Of a stretch of DNA of 64,000 nucleotides, positions 1 to 16,740 are shown in pieces; position 1 is the stretch's first letter; every line of letters begins with the position of its first letter. Origin of the DNA: Micropterix aruncella (taxonomy: Eukaryota > Arthropoda > Insecta > Lepidoptera > Micropterigidae); the NCBI GenBank assembly GCA_944548615.1, contig OX155961.1, positions 17,525,538-17,589,537 on the forward strand, given 5' to 3'. A model generated the notes under the pieces. That model was not told the origin of the DNA, did not search any database, and was given only the letters and a program-made list of their open reading frames with translations. A program made the translations under genes and the position numbers.

Positions 1-2096
<2,096 letters not shown>

Positions 2097-2296
2097 NNNN
2101 NNNNNNNNNNNNNNNNNNNNNNNNNNNNNNNNNNNNNNNNNNNNNNNNNNNNNNNNNNNNNNNNNNNNNNNNNNNNNNNNNNNNNNNNNNNNNNNNNNNN
2201 NNNNNNNNNNNNNNNNNNNNNNNNNNNNNNNNNNNNNNNNNNNNNNNNNNNNNNNNNNNNNNNNNNNNNNNNNNNNNNNNNNNNNNNNNNNNNNNN
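2097..2296. other. assembly gap (200 N)
   Basis: A run of 200 N, probably a scaffold gap of arbitrary size. It hides the end of the TA tract and the 5' end of the Penelope-like ORF. Confidence 0.99.
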
Positions 2297-2297
2297 G

Positions 2298-4798
2298 GGA
2301 AATCACGAAAATAAGTTTCATAATTTACAAATTTTTCACAAAATCAACAACTCTACACAACAAAATTATACAAGATATAATTCAAATCCTGTTTCAAATT
2401 ATAACAATAACGAAAACATTCCCTTATATTCATCACGAAACAAATTCTCAGCTAATCGTCATTTTATAAACAATTATTCTCATGCAGATATGCATCCCGA
2501 ACCTACACAAGTTCCTTTAGAAATCCCAATTATTGAAAATTTGATATCATCAGTTACAAATTCTAATGCTGCACAGGTTCCTATAAATAGCGATAGACTT
2601 GTCGTAAAAAACTTGTCCTCAAAAATTATAAACCATAATGAATATTCAGTTTTATCTAAAGGGCTAAATTTCACACCAACTCCCAAAGTTGACCATTTCA
2701 GTTTTGGAAATGATATAGCAAAATTTTGTCGTAATTTGAGATGGCGTGAGTTTTGGCATTCAAGGGACAAAAATGGTAATAATAGTAAATTACATGACGC
2801 ACTGGCAAAATTTCGACAATATTCTAATAAAGAGCCACCCTCTCTTCCAAAAAATCATCCTGTAGAAATATTTATTACAGTTTTAATGAACAAAGTTACA
2901 CAACCAACATTTTTAAACAGCCTCAAACCTACACCTAACTTAACATCTGATGAACTTTCAGCTCTTAACAATCTAAGCAAAGATACCAATATCATCATTT
3001 TGCCAGCTGATAAAGTCATCATCTACAGTCATCCTTAATAAAACAGACTATGTAGCTGAAGGTTTGAGGCCACTCAGAGACGAAACTTCCTATAAAAAAT
3101 TATATAGTGATCCGAATCAAAATTTTGCTAATACAATAAAAAAATATATTGAACAACAAAAAACCATTGAAAAATTATCAGATGAAGATGTTAACACTTT
3201 AATTCCTAACCCTATCAGAACACCAATTTTTTACTTATTGCCAAAAATTCATAAACCTAATAATCCAGGAAGACCGATAGTAGCTAGTTTTAACTCACCC
3301 ACAGAAAGAATTTCAGCTTCTGTCGATTACTTTCTACAGCCATTTGTAAAAAATCTCAAGTCACACATTAAAGATAGTTACCATTTCATCGAGATTCTAA
3401 AAAATACCACAATTCCTAAGACTGACAACTTATTACTTGTTACAATTGACGCTGTCTCTCTTTATACTAATATTCCCCATGATTTAGGCTTAGAAGCGAT
3501 TTCCCATTACCTTAATCAAAGGCCCAGCCCCCAAATTCCTTCTACAAATTTTCTTTGTAAGTTGGCTGAATTCGTCCTCACTAAGAATGCTTTTTCTTTT
3601 GAGGATGAATTTTATCTCCAAATTAAAGGTACAGCAATGGAACAAGAATGGCACCTTCTTATGCGAATCTTTCATGGGGTTATTAGAAAATAAATTTTTT
3701 CTTACTCAAAATTTACAACCACTAATGTGGTATAGGTTTATTGATGATATTATACTGTTTTGGCCACATGGACATGACACACTCACTGACTTCCTTACAG
3801 ATTTAAATAATTTCGGACCCTTAGATTTTACATACACTATATCAGAAAATCAAATTACATTCTTAGACGTTGATCTAACTCTATCCGAAGGCACCATTAA
3901 AACTGCAATTCATATAAAACCTACAAACAAAGAGCAATACCTACATTTCGATAGCTGTCATCCGTTTCATACCAAAAAGTCAATTCCATATTCAATGTCC
4001 ATTCGCGGACACCGTTTAATTAATAATAAAGAAAATTTAGATAAGTACCTTTCTAATCTTAAAAAATCACTAATAGAAAGAAATTATCCTGCCTCTTTGT
4101 TAGATAAAAATATTATAAATTCCGAAACAAAATTTTCACCTAAACCTAAATTGGTGTCAAATTTAAATCAAAATAAAATCTTTCTAATTACTACTTATTT
4201 TCCTGGCACTGAGAAACTGCGACCTATTTTAGCAGATTTATTCCCTATTATAGCTAACGACCCATCAACCAAAGGTTTATTAGATATACCACCAATTTTA
4301 TCATTTCGAAAACCTCCTAATTTAAAATCAATACTTAATAAAAATAATCGAAATTATCTTAGTAATAACAAAAATTTGGGCCTACAGCCTTGTGGTCGAT
4401 CACGTTGTAAAACATGTCCTTTATTAGATCGAAGCATTTATTTCACTAGTCCTAACACTCCCAACAGTTACAGAGTTCCTTTTATTAGTAGTTGCATTTC
4501 AAAAAATATTGTATATCAATTACTTTGCCAGACCTGCAATGCATTTTATATTGGGGAAACAGCTACACCTCTTAGCATTAGGTTAAATAATCACAGGGCC
4601 AGCGTAGGCAATGAAAGTCAACTTCCAATAGCATTGCATGCTAAGGCACAGAATTTAACTTTTGATAATTGTTTTAAAGTAAAAATTATTAAGTGCCTTG
4701 GCGATAACGCTAAAGAAAGAGACGTTAAATCTTGGGAGTTGGCTTTTATAAATATTTTAGGCGCTTGCAAGGGTCCCGGTCTGAATAGGCAAAATTAA
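2298..4798 (+). pseudogene. Penelope-like retroelement RT + GIY-YIG polyprotein, frameshifted
   Basis: Decayed ORF of a Penelope-like element (PLE), encoding a reverse transcriptase fused to a GIY-YIG endonuclease. The frame is open from the gap edge (2298) to 3038, continues in another frame to about 3640-3693, and finishes in a third frame at 4798. The breaks sit near 3014 (LPADK region), 3640 (GTAM region) and 3670; each is explained by a one- or two-base indel. Visible RT motifs: LPKIHKP, motif A-like IDAVSLYTNIP (about 3445), catalytic FIDD in YRFIDDIILFW (about 3735), and FLDVDL (about 3865). Next come a cysteine cluster CGRSRCKTC (about 4395) and the GIY-YIG core FYIGET (about 4545) with downstream LNNHRA. 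The first codon is lost in the gap. The C-terminus closely matches the second PLE at 6024-6740. Not functional as written. Confidence 0.9.
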
Positions 4799-5760
<962 letters not shown>

Positions 5761-5790
5761 AGTGTTTCTTAAATATTAATGATTGTTATA

Positions 5791-5840
5791 AAATGTATAT
5801 CAATATTTCGGCTCAGCCGTCGTCAAGATATGTGACATTT
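5791..5840 (-). ncRNA. candidate minimal type I hammerhead ribozyme of a PLE
   Basis: On the minus strand, helix I is formed by AAATGT...ATATC on the 5' side pairing with GATAT and ACATTT on the 3' side. Between these lie TTGACGA (consensus CUGANGA, one mismatch at C3), a GGC-TGA-GCC hairpin as helix II, GAAA, and a very short helix III region TATT just before the predicted cleavage point. PLEs are known to carry minimal hammerheads with tiny helix III, often thought to act as dimers. It sits about 185 nt downstream of the minus-strand PLE ORF, as expected for that family. The C3 to U change and an unpaired first base of helix II may weaken activity. Confidence 0.55.
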
Positions 5841-6023
5841 CTGAAATCGAACAATTCGTTGAAAATTTAAATTCAAGGAATCGAACAAAAAGAAATGGAT
5901 TAATAATATTTTACACGATTTAGTTAAGGTACCATAACCAACCGTGCAAAACGTTATTTTAAATGAATGATTATAAATTAAAATAAAAAGCATTTGATGA
6001 TTATGATAATATGATAAACCTTA

Positions 6024-6740
6024 TTAATTTTGCCTATTGAGACCGGAACCTTTGCAAGCGCCTAAAATATAAATATAAGCTAATTCCCAAGATTTGACGT
6101 CCCTTTCCTTTGCATTATCACCCTGGCATTTTATTATTTTAACTTTAAAACATTGATCAAAAGATAAATTATGCGCCCTGGCATGTAAAGATATTGGGAG
6201 TTGGCTTTCATTTCCTACACTAGCCCTATGATTATTTAGTCTAATATTAAGTGGTGTTGTTGTTTCACCGATATAAAAGGCATCACAAGTCCTGCACAGA
6301 AGTTGATATACTATATTTTTTGAAATACAACTGCAATGAAAGGGAACCCTGTAACTATTAGTAGTATTTGGACTGGTAAAAAAAGGACTTAGATCTAACA
6401 GAGGACAAGTTTTACAACGTGGACGACCGCAAGGTTGAAGGCCAAAAGTATTATTACCAATAGAGAAATTTTGATTATTTTTTGTTTTGTTTAATATTGA
6501 TCTAATATTAGGTGGTCTGCGGAAAGATAAAATTGGCGGTGAATCTAAGACATCCTTAGTGGATGCATCATTAGAAATGATGGGGAATAAATCAGATAAT
6601 ATATCTCGCAGTTTCTCAGCACCAGGAAAATAAGTGGTGCTAAGGAAGATTTTATTATTATTATTATTTTTATTTGAAGTAATTTTAGGTTTTGGTATAT
6701 ACCGTAATCGTAATCGTATATATATTATTATACGATTCAT
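6024..6740 (-). pseudogene. 5'-truncated Penelope-like element, GIY-YIG end
   Basis: An open frame of about 230 codons matching the C-terminal part of the PLE at 2298-4798. It starts in the KIFL.TTYFPG.EKLR segment, continues through the cysteine cluster CGRPRCKTC and the GIY-YIG core FYIGET with LNNHRASVG, and ends KGSGLNRQN. The reverse-transcriptase half is missing. The 5' edge near 6700-6740 is low-complexity sequence whose residues do not match the family, so the first methionine is probably not genuine. Protein identity to the first copy is high, but the 3' non-coding regions have diverged, so the two are related subfamilies. The GIY-YIG domain of PLEs nicks target DNA for integration. 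Confidence 0.85.
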
Positions 6741-7080
6741 CTATTCAACAAAATGAATAGTGTTTTTCCTGCAGGACTGAAATCTAGGACTATGTATATA
6801 CCTAAATTTAATATTATTACGCTTTATTATTTTGGAGACATATCTATCTTCTTAAACGTAACATAATAATATTCAAAGATAATACAGCAAGTTACGAAAA
6901 CCACTCTACCTTCTTTTATATTAAGCCTACCTTAGTACAGGCGAGGCCTAGTTAGGAAGGCTTTGAATTTTAAAAATATATGTAATATTATAGATTATTA
7001 AAGAATTTTAAATTTCAATTTGAATTTGTTTTAAACATAAAATACCCTTTCTAAAAACCCTTCATCCCGATCACCTAAAA
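6741..7080. other. unassigned AT-rich sequence
   Basis: Nothing recognised between the truncated PLE and the mariner relic. No ORF of note. Confidence 0.5.
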
Positions 7081-7842
7081 AAACCTGCACTGAGCAGGAT
7101 ACAACAGGGTACAACTGCGTCATTAACTTCAAATTTTTGACCTCTCAGATGTTCCTTTAATAATGGAGGAAAAACGTAGAAATCACTAGGGGTAAAGCCC
7201 GGTGAGTATGAGGAGGATATTCCACTACTTCAAAGCCAACTCCTTCAATGGCAGCCATCGCAACTCTGAACTTGAGTCTGGGGCGTTATCTTGGTGAAAC
7301 GAATTTGCTTCTTCGGTTTTCACATATTTCGTTACGAAATTTTTCTATTTGTTCAGAATGTACAGCCCCGTTATAGTAGCTCTATGATTAAAGTATTAGG
7401 TCAACACGACCCCTTGACTGTCCAAAAAAAAGACTATCATCTTATCTGCTGATGGAATGGGCTGGGATTTCTTAGGAGTTGAGATGATGGTTTTTTTTTG
7501 GTCATGGGCTGTTGCTTTGATTTAGGATCGTAATGGTGAAGCCATGTTTCGTCCATTGTTATGAATCGGGCCAAAAAACAGCCAGGATCATGTTGTAACA
7601 AATGCAAAGAGCATTGCGAAATCTTCAGCCTAGTTTTTTTCTACGTGTCCGTAAGCATTTTAGGTAGGTACCCAGCGTGCGTATACCTTTTCATCCCTAA
7701 GCGAACATGTAAAATACTATGCACTTTACCTATCAAAATGTTTACTTTTTCAGCAATAAAACGAACCGTGACATGACGATCCGCCAAATTTTTCTTTTCC
7801 ACTTTTTTAACCATTTCTTCAGTGACTGCCGTCATCTATACT
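7081..7842 (-). pseudogene. mariner (Tc1/mariner) transposase relic
   Basis: Minus-strand remains of a mariner cut-and-paste transposase. From 7835 to about 7641 the translation resembles the second helix-turn-helix region (ADRHVTVRFIAEKVNI, then IGKVHSILH..LGMKR). Further along, in shifted frames, come the first catalytic Asp motif MDETWLHHYDP (about 7553-7520), a second-Asp motif resembling HQDNAPD (about 7280), and a C-terminal D-region reading SDFYVFPPLLKEHLRGQKFE (about 7190-7130). The D,D34D layout is recognisable but several frameshifts and stops interrupt it. The N-terminal part is missing, and a Helitron abuts the break at 7843. No inverted termini were identified. Confidence 0.85.
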
Positions 7843-8606
7843 TCTATACTAATATTATAAAGAGGTAAAGTTTGTGATGATGTAGGAAGTAATCTCTGGA
7901 TCTACTGAACCGATTTTGAAAATTCTTTTACCAATAGAAAGCCACGTTATTTGTAAGTGTCATAGGCTATATATTAATTAGAAAAATTAAAAGACTTTTT
8001 CGTGGTAGTCGGATTTGCAAAGTAAGTCGGAGAATAAGCGGTCGAACAAAAACGTTTCTAACTAACGCTGCCTTAACGATGAGAGATATATGATTAAGTT
8101 CTAGAGAAAAGTTGTAGAGCTTGATAATGTCTACAAAAAAGTCAAGGACAGCATATGTCTAACTTTTATATTTAAGTCACAAAAGTAGTATTTTTTTATA
8201 TTAAAGAATAATTTAAATCGTTAAGTCATGTTTTTGGTCATATTATCAACAATTATGAATTCTTCTCAAAATAAGTAAATTTATCGTCTCAAGTGTTTAA
8301 AACAAAAGACTTTTCCCTTTTACTGCATTTAATTTCCCTTTTACTGCATAAATAGTTAGGGTACTGGCTACTGCATAAAGAGATAATACGCTCACAAATA
8401 AGACACTCACAAGAAGATTCTCACAAATAACGGTATTATATTCAAATTGGCATGCAAATACATACATACATATGCAGTAAAAATATAACCCTTCTTTTGG
8501 CAGTCAGGAGATAAATCATAGCACTCAGTACTAACCGAACCACACTCATAATTTTATCACAGGTAAAAAGTTTTACCGCCCAACGAAGTGGGCACGGGTC
8601 AGCTAG
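7843..8606 (+). mobile_element. non-autonomous Helitron, complete ends
   Basis: Starts with TCTATACTAATATTATAAA, a 5' end widespread in lepidopteran Helitrons, and ends in CTAG (8603-8606) followed by T. A 3' hairpin with stem GCCCA/TGGGC (8578-8582 and 8589-8593, loop ACGAAG) stands about 10 nt before the CTAG, as Helitron rolling-circle terminators require. There is no Rep/helicase ORF, so it would depend on an autonomous relative. It interrupts or abuts the mariner relic. Confidence 0.8.
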
Positions 8607-9629
8607 TGGTTAGTTAAAGTTCTTCCACGCCTAAAATCAGAAAACTAACATGCACCTGTAGAATATGAGGGAGGATCAACCGCTTGTATGTCGTAAGTCT
8701 TAAAATACTTGCTCCGTACAAAAAAAAAATCGTGCAACGGTTACCGCGCAAAATTCCGTTTTTTTTTAATTTTCACCAACACGCTTCAACAACATTATTT
8801 CTTAGATGTTTCTTTTTTTGATTATTTGTTTTATTCATATTTAGACATATCCAACTATATTTGCAATTTTGGACAAATAAAATACAATTAACTACTATTG
8901 ACTATGACTATTTTAAAACAATGTAAAGTATGTATGATGATCGACATAAACAAGATCGATGGAGAGATAACAGCACGAAAATATGTAGATTTTACTACCA
9001 ATACGCGGAAACGATTGTTGTGACATAAAATTAATAAGTGTGTCACGGGTGTGACGAGATACATACGCGTAGATAACCCTTCGCACGTTACCGTAACGAT
9101 GCTTATCGCAGGATGCAATCGCGCTCGTGCAGTGCGACATCTCTTACAAATTACAAATGTTCACTGAACGGCCAAGGCTAGTGCGATGTTCGACGATAGC
9201 TATGTATGGATGGGGCTGTGATATTGTGCACTTAATAAGGAAGCGAGGACATTTGGTTAACAGTAAGCTAATGTCACGGTAAATAAATGTAAAAAGAAAA
9301 TCAGGCCGAAATTTTAGTTTTTCTTTTCATGTATATTTTTCAGAAAACTTACAGCCACACATTATACAAACCTAAGGCAAATCAAAAGTTGTCAAAATAT
9401 AACTAGATATTTTTACAGAATAAGAAGAAAACGTGAAGAAAATACAATTTTTACTAAGAAAGTAAATTTCAAGGAAAGATATATATAATAGAAGCCACAT
9501 TATCAATTTAACAGATATAATAAACTAATTACATGAAATAAATTGATTAAATATGCATAATATCGTAACATAAATAATAAGGTAGGATAATATTAAAATA
9601 AAAAGTATAGGTAATATAAATAGGTATAA
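8607..9629. other. unassigned sequence
   Basis: About 1 kb without a supported gene. It contains a poly(A) run near 8720, a poly(T) run near 8760, and two overlapping minus-strand ORFs of 75 codons (8888-9140) resembling nothing known to me. Confidence 0.5.
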
Positions 9630-9780
9630 ATAGCTGCGCCCCGCGGTTTCACCCGCGTGGTGATGAAAAATTGTGATAATGATGATAGAAAACTATATAT
9701 CTTTATAAATTATAGCCTATGTGTTATTCTGATGTGTAAGCTATATTATTGTAAAGTTTCATTAAAATCCATTCAGTAGT

Positions 9781-11287
<1,507 letters not shown>

Positions 11288-11289
11288 AA

Positions 11290-11640
11290 AGCTCAATTGG
11301 AAGCACCACCTCGAGCGCAAGAGAATAACCTTCTACGCCTCTTTGTGGACGTGCAAAAGAGTCATGGGAAAAACCTGGGGGTTCAAAGCCAGGGTAGCCT
11401 TATGGCTCTACAGGGCAGTACTGCTGCCTAGACTAACCTATGCTGCAATAGTCTGGTGGTCCAGGGTGAAAAAGCTTGAGACATTAAAAATGCTTAAAAG
11501 CCTTCAAGGTTGCAAGGAAAAAATGTCAAGGTCATTAAACCTGTTATTAAAAGAGTTGAGTAACCGTATCATAGTAGAGTTGCTGCAGTGGCTTGTATTG
11601 CATCTGGGCACGTGAAACAAACGAGAAACTCGGGTACTTC
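11290..11640 (+). pseudogene. LINE (R1/Jockey-like) RT C-terminal fragment
   Basis: Translates as LNWKHHLERK, then LWTCKRVMGKTWG, then LYRAVLLPRLTYAAIVWW. This matches the segment just after the RT domain in insect non-LTR retrotransposons of the R1/Jockey group. The similarity ends near 11510 and the element is truncated on both sides. The longest frame starts at 11343, but the homology begins upstream of that methionine. It is part of the block inserted in the minus-strand Helitron. Confidence 0.75.
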
Positions 11641-11789
11641 TTGGGGGCACTCTCAAGGAAATTCGCTCAGTTAAAGCTGGACAGTCTATTAAACCATAAA
11701 CATTTACGTTTTTGCGTGAAAGAGTAACAAACATCCATACATACATTCTTACAAATATTCGCGTTTATAATAGTAGTAGGATATACATA

Positions 11790-13240
11790 ATAATATATTT
11801 ATAATGTAATATATTGACTCCTTCACCTAAGTAATCGCTGTTTTTTCACACTGGCCACTTTGAACTTGGATAACTTGGGTTTGAGTTGGAATTTCAAATT
11901 TAAATAAATTTTAATTCAAGGCCATGATTTTCATTTTTAAGAATCAGCTGTTTTTTGTCACTCCGTCTTTTGTTTTTGCTCAAATAATTTCATTTATACA
12001 ACCATGGTAAAGTTGAAAATTGTCATTATTTTCAAATATGAGATCCTGTGCTGGTGTTTTCTAATACAGCATCTTGCAGTCTGGCTATACAGATACCGTC
12101 AATGTGTACTATTTAGAACTGCAAACATTGATGGAGAAGCTCGTGATTAAGGCGACGTGATACCTGGGAACGACCATATCTGAGGAATTTTAGTTTTATG
12201 AGTTTTTTGAAAACCAATTTAAAATTTGGACTTAAAAAAGTTGCTCATTGCCTTGGACATTAAGGCTTTAAACTGACTTCGAAAACTTTCAGGCGCGTTT
12301 ACTCCTACAATGTAAGCGGTGAGTGTGTTGTATTATAATTTCATTATATTGATTGGTTAATTCTCTAGGGCAGCACTTAGCCACGTTTTTTATTTGGGCC
12401 CTAAATTAATTACAATTTATTAAAATGTGAAGGGGTCTGAGAGTTACGCTAAATATGTTTTGCCATTAACACCCTTATATAGTTATTCTGTGCTACCGCT
12501 GCGATCGACCGTTTAGTAAGCGTCTGGTTCCTGGCGCTAGCGGGTGTGGAATCTGCGCTTGACGCTTCGTCAACGCTGGATGCTTATTGGTCAAACCCTA
12601 AAAAATTGACTCTATTTTTGGCCTATCATAGGTAAGGCCCAAATAATAATAATAATAATAATAAAACGTTTTATTAGTACGAAAGGCAAGCTTGTGCGAA
12701 ATAGTGTGTATTAATACGTGATAACTCAATACATAGCAAGACTGCGAGAATCTGTAATAGAAAACGCCGGCAGAGGATATCATATTTGAAGAAGCGAAAT
12801 AGTGTGTATTAATACTGTTGTATTTAAGAGGGTGCTGCACGAAATTTCTCAAATTAGGGTCTAGCGTTTTAGTTATTCCGCTAAAACTACGCTAATAAAA
12901 GCAGTGACAAAAAACACTCGTTTTTATCAATAAGTCATTTATAAGGTGAGATAATAAATTTGGCAATAGTTTGCGTAGTTTTTTATAAAAACACCCGAGA
13001 AAATATACAAAAATGGGCGCGGGGTTTTTGTCCTCACTGGGAAAATAATAAATAATTTGAATTACAAATTATTGTAACAGAAAGTTAAGTGACATATCTT
13101 CACTATAAAATAAAATTTAAATTTCAATTATTGTAATAGGATTTTATGCAATAAATCCCAGAAAATCAGGTATCAGATTCTCCATACATTTTTTGTATGG
13201 GCTAGCCGCGGTAATAAATACACAGACGCGATATGAAATA
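11790..13240. other. unassigned AT-rich sequence
   Basis: No supported gene. Contains an (AAT)n run at 12645-12664. A 22-bp sequence (GAAATAGTGTGTATTAATAC core) occurs near 12699 and again near 12794, which may mark an unidentified old element. Confidence 0.5.
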
Positions 13241-13763
13241 GATTCACTTCCCTGCTGATATTGAAAGTGAGAGCACGTCGCTTTGTGTTAGCTCTTATCA
13301 GTTCGCGCTCACGTAATATTTTTTTAGCAGTAAGTATTTTTTTTTATATTTGTTTTTTTTTAATGGATGTTTATGCCATCTTTGTTATAACTTATTATAA
13401 TACTCTACATGTATTTTAGTTAATGGGGAAGCGCAAGAAAACATATTTCGTTTTTTGAGAAACGCCATAGAATCAGCGTGAAATTTCAGTCTAAAGACAT
13501 GAAAAAGCGATGTTGTTTTCAGTCCGAGATATAATATAGATATATATAGATATATTCGAAACTTGTAATCTCGAATAGTTTAGTTAATTTGCGTGAAAAA
13601 CCTGAAATTCAAAAAAAAATACTGAAAGACGCATCAAACAGTAACATTTTCGTAACTTGAAAATAAGTGGTTGGCTGTAAGATATTTAGCTTACAAAGAG
13701 CATTGATAGGATATGCACTGATTTGGTTGTGACACGTCATTTAAACCAGAAAAAGCACGGGAA
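13241..13763. other. unassigned sequence
   Basis: No ORF or repeat family recognised. Confidence 0.4.
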
Positions 13764-14085
13764 TTTTAAAATCAAATAGTCTTTGAAAATATTCAAAACT
13801 ATAGAATACCTATAAATATTTTGAAACCATAGAAAAATAAAATAATTTGAAAATCATTTTAAAATCAAATAGTCTTTGAAAATATTCAAAACTATAGAAT
13901 ACTTAGAAATATTTTGAAACCATAGAAAAATAAAATAATTTGAAAATAATTTTAAAATCAAATAGTCTTTAAAAAAAATCTAAACTACAGAATACTTAGA
14001 AATATTAAATCCTTTGAAAAACATTTTAAAATCAAATAGGCTTTGAAAATGTTCAATATCATAGATATTTAATAGTATAGAGAGT
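13764..14085. repeat. 93-bp tandem repeat, about 3.5 copies
   Basis: The block beginning TTTTAAAATCAAATAGTCTT starts at 13764, 13857, 13950 and 14024. The first two intervals are exactly 93 bp; the third is shortened to 74. Copies 1 and 2 are nearly identical and later ones drift, suggesting simple local duplication. Confidence 0.85.
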
Positions 14086-14189
14086 TTAAAAAAAATGAAA
14101 CTCGATCAGTAGAAAATTTACATCTCATCATTGCGTCACATCACAAAAATAACAATTTTCAATCACATTAATTTTCAATCGCTACGTTA

Positions 14190-14600
14190 CATTAGGTATT
14201 TAAAATATTAAATTTAAAATTATCGCAGAGTTCGGAAGACCACCACGGGGCCGCGAAACCACCGCGGGGTTTCTTCCGCCCTACTACGGCATCACACGAC
14301 ACACAAGTCCTCTGCGGTACTACTAGAAGGCGATGGAAAGGCCTCAAGATTCTCGCAGACGACTTCACCAAACCGGTCCCAGTTAATGTCGCCGGTTCGG
14401 TATCGCCACTCGGATTGTGGCGTGGGGGGAACGCGACGGCCGATGCCAAATGTGACCAGTCTGCGGTCCGAAGAAGAAAGGTGCTCGTGAAATTTCCAAT
14501 TGTTCATCCAACGGGCGAATCCCGGGGAGCACAGAGTGAAATCCACAAAACTCCTCTTCGAGACTGTTTAAAAGTGGCATTCATTAATTTATTTCTTTAT
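14190..14600 (-). pseudogene. LINE APE-endonuclease C-terminal fragment (R1-like)
   Basis: Minus-strand coding remnant with MDFTLCSPGFARWMNNWKF, then SSSDRRLVTFGI. In insect R1-type elements this is the end of the endonuclease domain (DLTLCSP...SDHR...F); the catalytic His of SDH is Arg here. A second frame continues the homology (KKPRGG..APWWSSEL) after a frameshift near 14300. GC content is well above the surrounding DNA, as expected of retroelement coding sequence. Confidence 0.75.
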
Positions 14601-14898
14601 TAATTTTAATTACATATTTGAAGTTGTTCAAAAATATATAATCACATTAAGCCGCGAAATCTATCTGTACCTTCTTTCCGTCGGAAGTAGTTTATTTATA
14701 AAGGTAACCGCTTTTTGAAATAATTAAAATTTTGGTGAAGCTATTTATACCTATAATACTGTTTTTATATTCTTCTCGACATACATTTTATCCTCGTACT
14801 GATAATCCATTTTATCCATTTTTATTTCTTTACTCAGAATCATAAAGTATCTGCTATCGTGATAGTGGAAGCGGTTCGTCTCATATTTTGAAAGAATA
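14601..14898. other. unassigned AT-rich sequence
   Basis: Nothing recognised. Confidence 0.4.
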
Positions 14899-15852
14899 CT
14901 GTAAATTGTGATAAAAGCAAATCCTTTTGCACACGTGTGTTCATTAGACCAAAATAGTCGATTTGACCTGCCGCTCCGACATATTTGGCCCAGCGGACTC
15001 GAAATGGCGGCAATTTTTCAAGATGGCCGCTAATAAACCAAAATGATTATTCTCGTGCTGATTTTAAAGACCCAAGGGTCGTTTTCGGTTATTTTGCCGT
15101 CGTTCATTTCAAATATGATGCTGAAAATATAAACATAAATAAATATAAATAAATAATTCCTTACAAACAAGGTAGAATGTGTACAATCATTTATATATAG
15201 TGTAGTATAGTCAATAGTGTAGTATAAAACGGCCACGGTACATTTATTTATACCAAGTACAAAAGTTTAAGTTTTCTGGCCAAATTTACAAATATGTTCA
15301 AATCGGTTCAAAATACGTTCAAAGGTTGTTCAAAACACATGTAGTCGTCATATTTGAGCCAGCGACTACAAATTCGAAGTCAAAGACCCATTCACATATT
15401 CTATATATAGTTCAAATTTTCCATGTTTTCTGGGTAGCAAATTTCAGAAATTACTTACAGTCTACACAAAATTATTCTTTCGTTTGTCTTTTTTGACAGT
15501 TTTAACTTTAGATTCGTCTTTTCCAGTGTGCAAATACTCGAAAAAGACGCGTATAACATAACGGTAACGTGAAAGTAAATACTCGTTAAAAATGTTTACA
15601 ATCCTGTTCAAAATTAACTAAAGTTATTTTTATTGCCATATTTGAAATATACGACCCCAAAATAGCCGATAAGGCCCATGGGTCATTAAAATCAGCATGA
15701 GAAAAATCATTTTGGTTTATTAGCGACCATCTTGAAAAACGGCCGCTATTTTGAGTCCGCTGGGCCAAATATGTCGGAACGGCGGGTCAAATCGACTATT
15801 TTGGTCTAATAAATACGTTTGCAAAAGGATTTGCTTTTATCACAATTTGCAG
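14899..15852. mobile_element. foldback-like element with ~230-bp inverted arms
   Basis: The left arm (14899 to about 15130) and right arm (about 15626-15852) are inverted copies with moderate divergence. Both arms start at the outer edge with CTG(T/C)AAATTGTGATAAAAGC. The roughly 490-bp centre has no ORF. This is the layout of a non-autonomous DNA transposon or foldback element. I could not identify a target-site duplication or assign a superfamily. Confidence 0.75.
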
Positions 15853-16559
15853 TTTATGTTATTTGCAATTTCCTATGAGCAATAAAATTATAAAATGCGG
15901 GTTACTTTGCTTTGGCGGGCGTCCGTCTGTTCAGCGTTATCAATGTATGCGACTTACTCATACATACGTGCGTGGCCGCTGCCGGCAAGCATAAATTACC
16001 TACATTTGTGTAACGGCATAGGCTCAGGCCCCTCTTAATATATGTACATAATACTGAAACAAATGCCTACCGTTACTCTACAAATGACGACGGCAGATAT
16101 ACACCTTAATAGCAGTAGCTTTAGCAAAACCCAATAGACCTAGAACAAAAATAAGCAAGCTTCTTGAAGGGAAGGTTTTATTATCACAGCGGCTGATATG
16201 ACATTATTGCATAAAATAATACATAACAATTTGATTGTTCTCATTTGGTAAAGAAACTGTCGTTGTTGGTTCCGCCACGAAGGGTTCGCTCTCCTCGTAC
16301 GTTCGAAATCCCTCGCGTGAACACTAGTTACGCCCAAAAATCTGATGCACCTCTTGATGGCCACATATAACACTCGATTCGAAGATATCGACATTTTTTA
16401 CTTGAATCAACCTAAATTCAGCGAGGCTGTCCTTAGCTCACTAGGCGTCTAGGAAGCGATTATATAGTGAGTACACAAAATTGTTTCAAAACACTCAGAG
16501 CGAAAATGAGAATAGCAAAGAGTATAATTTGAATACCTATATCCTATCCTACATATATC
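15853..16559. other. unassigned sequence
   Basis: No supported gene; an 84-codon minus-strand ORF (16140-16394) resembles nothing I know. Confidence 0.4.
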
Positions 16560-16740
16560 CCATCCTTGCAATAGTTCGATTGTAATTTAATTTAATTTAG
16601 TGCAATGCAACTTTTGATTTGCCGTATAAGAAAATAATGTAGGAAACAATTAATCGGCCAGCAAAACACTGTATTAGAATAATTAGTAATAATTAATGAA
16701 GCGCTGTATGTTTCCCGAAAATAAAATAAATAAATAAATT
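16560..16740 (+). mobile_element. LINE 3' UTR fragment with (AAAT)n tail
   Basis: Contains the block GTAGGAAACAATTAATCGGCC, then GAAGCGCTGTATGT, and ends in (AAAT)n at 16718-16740. A diverged match to the central block is at 60030-60110. Short AT-rich tails of this kind are typical of CR1/Jockey-type LINE 3' ends in moths. Confidence 0.6.
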
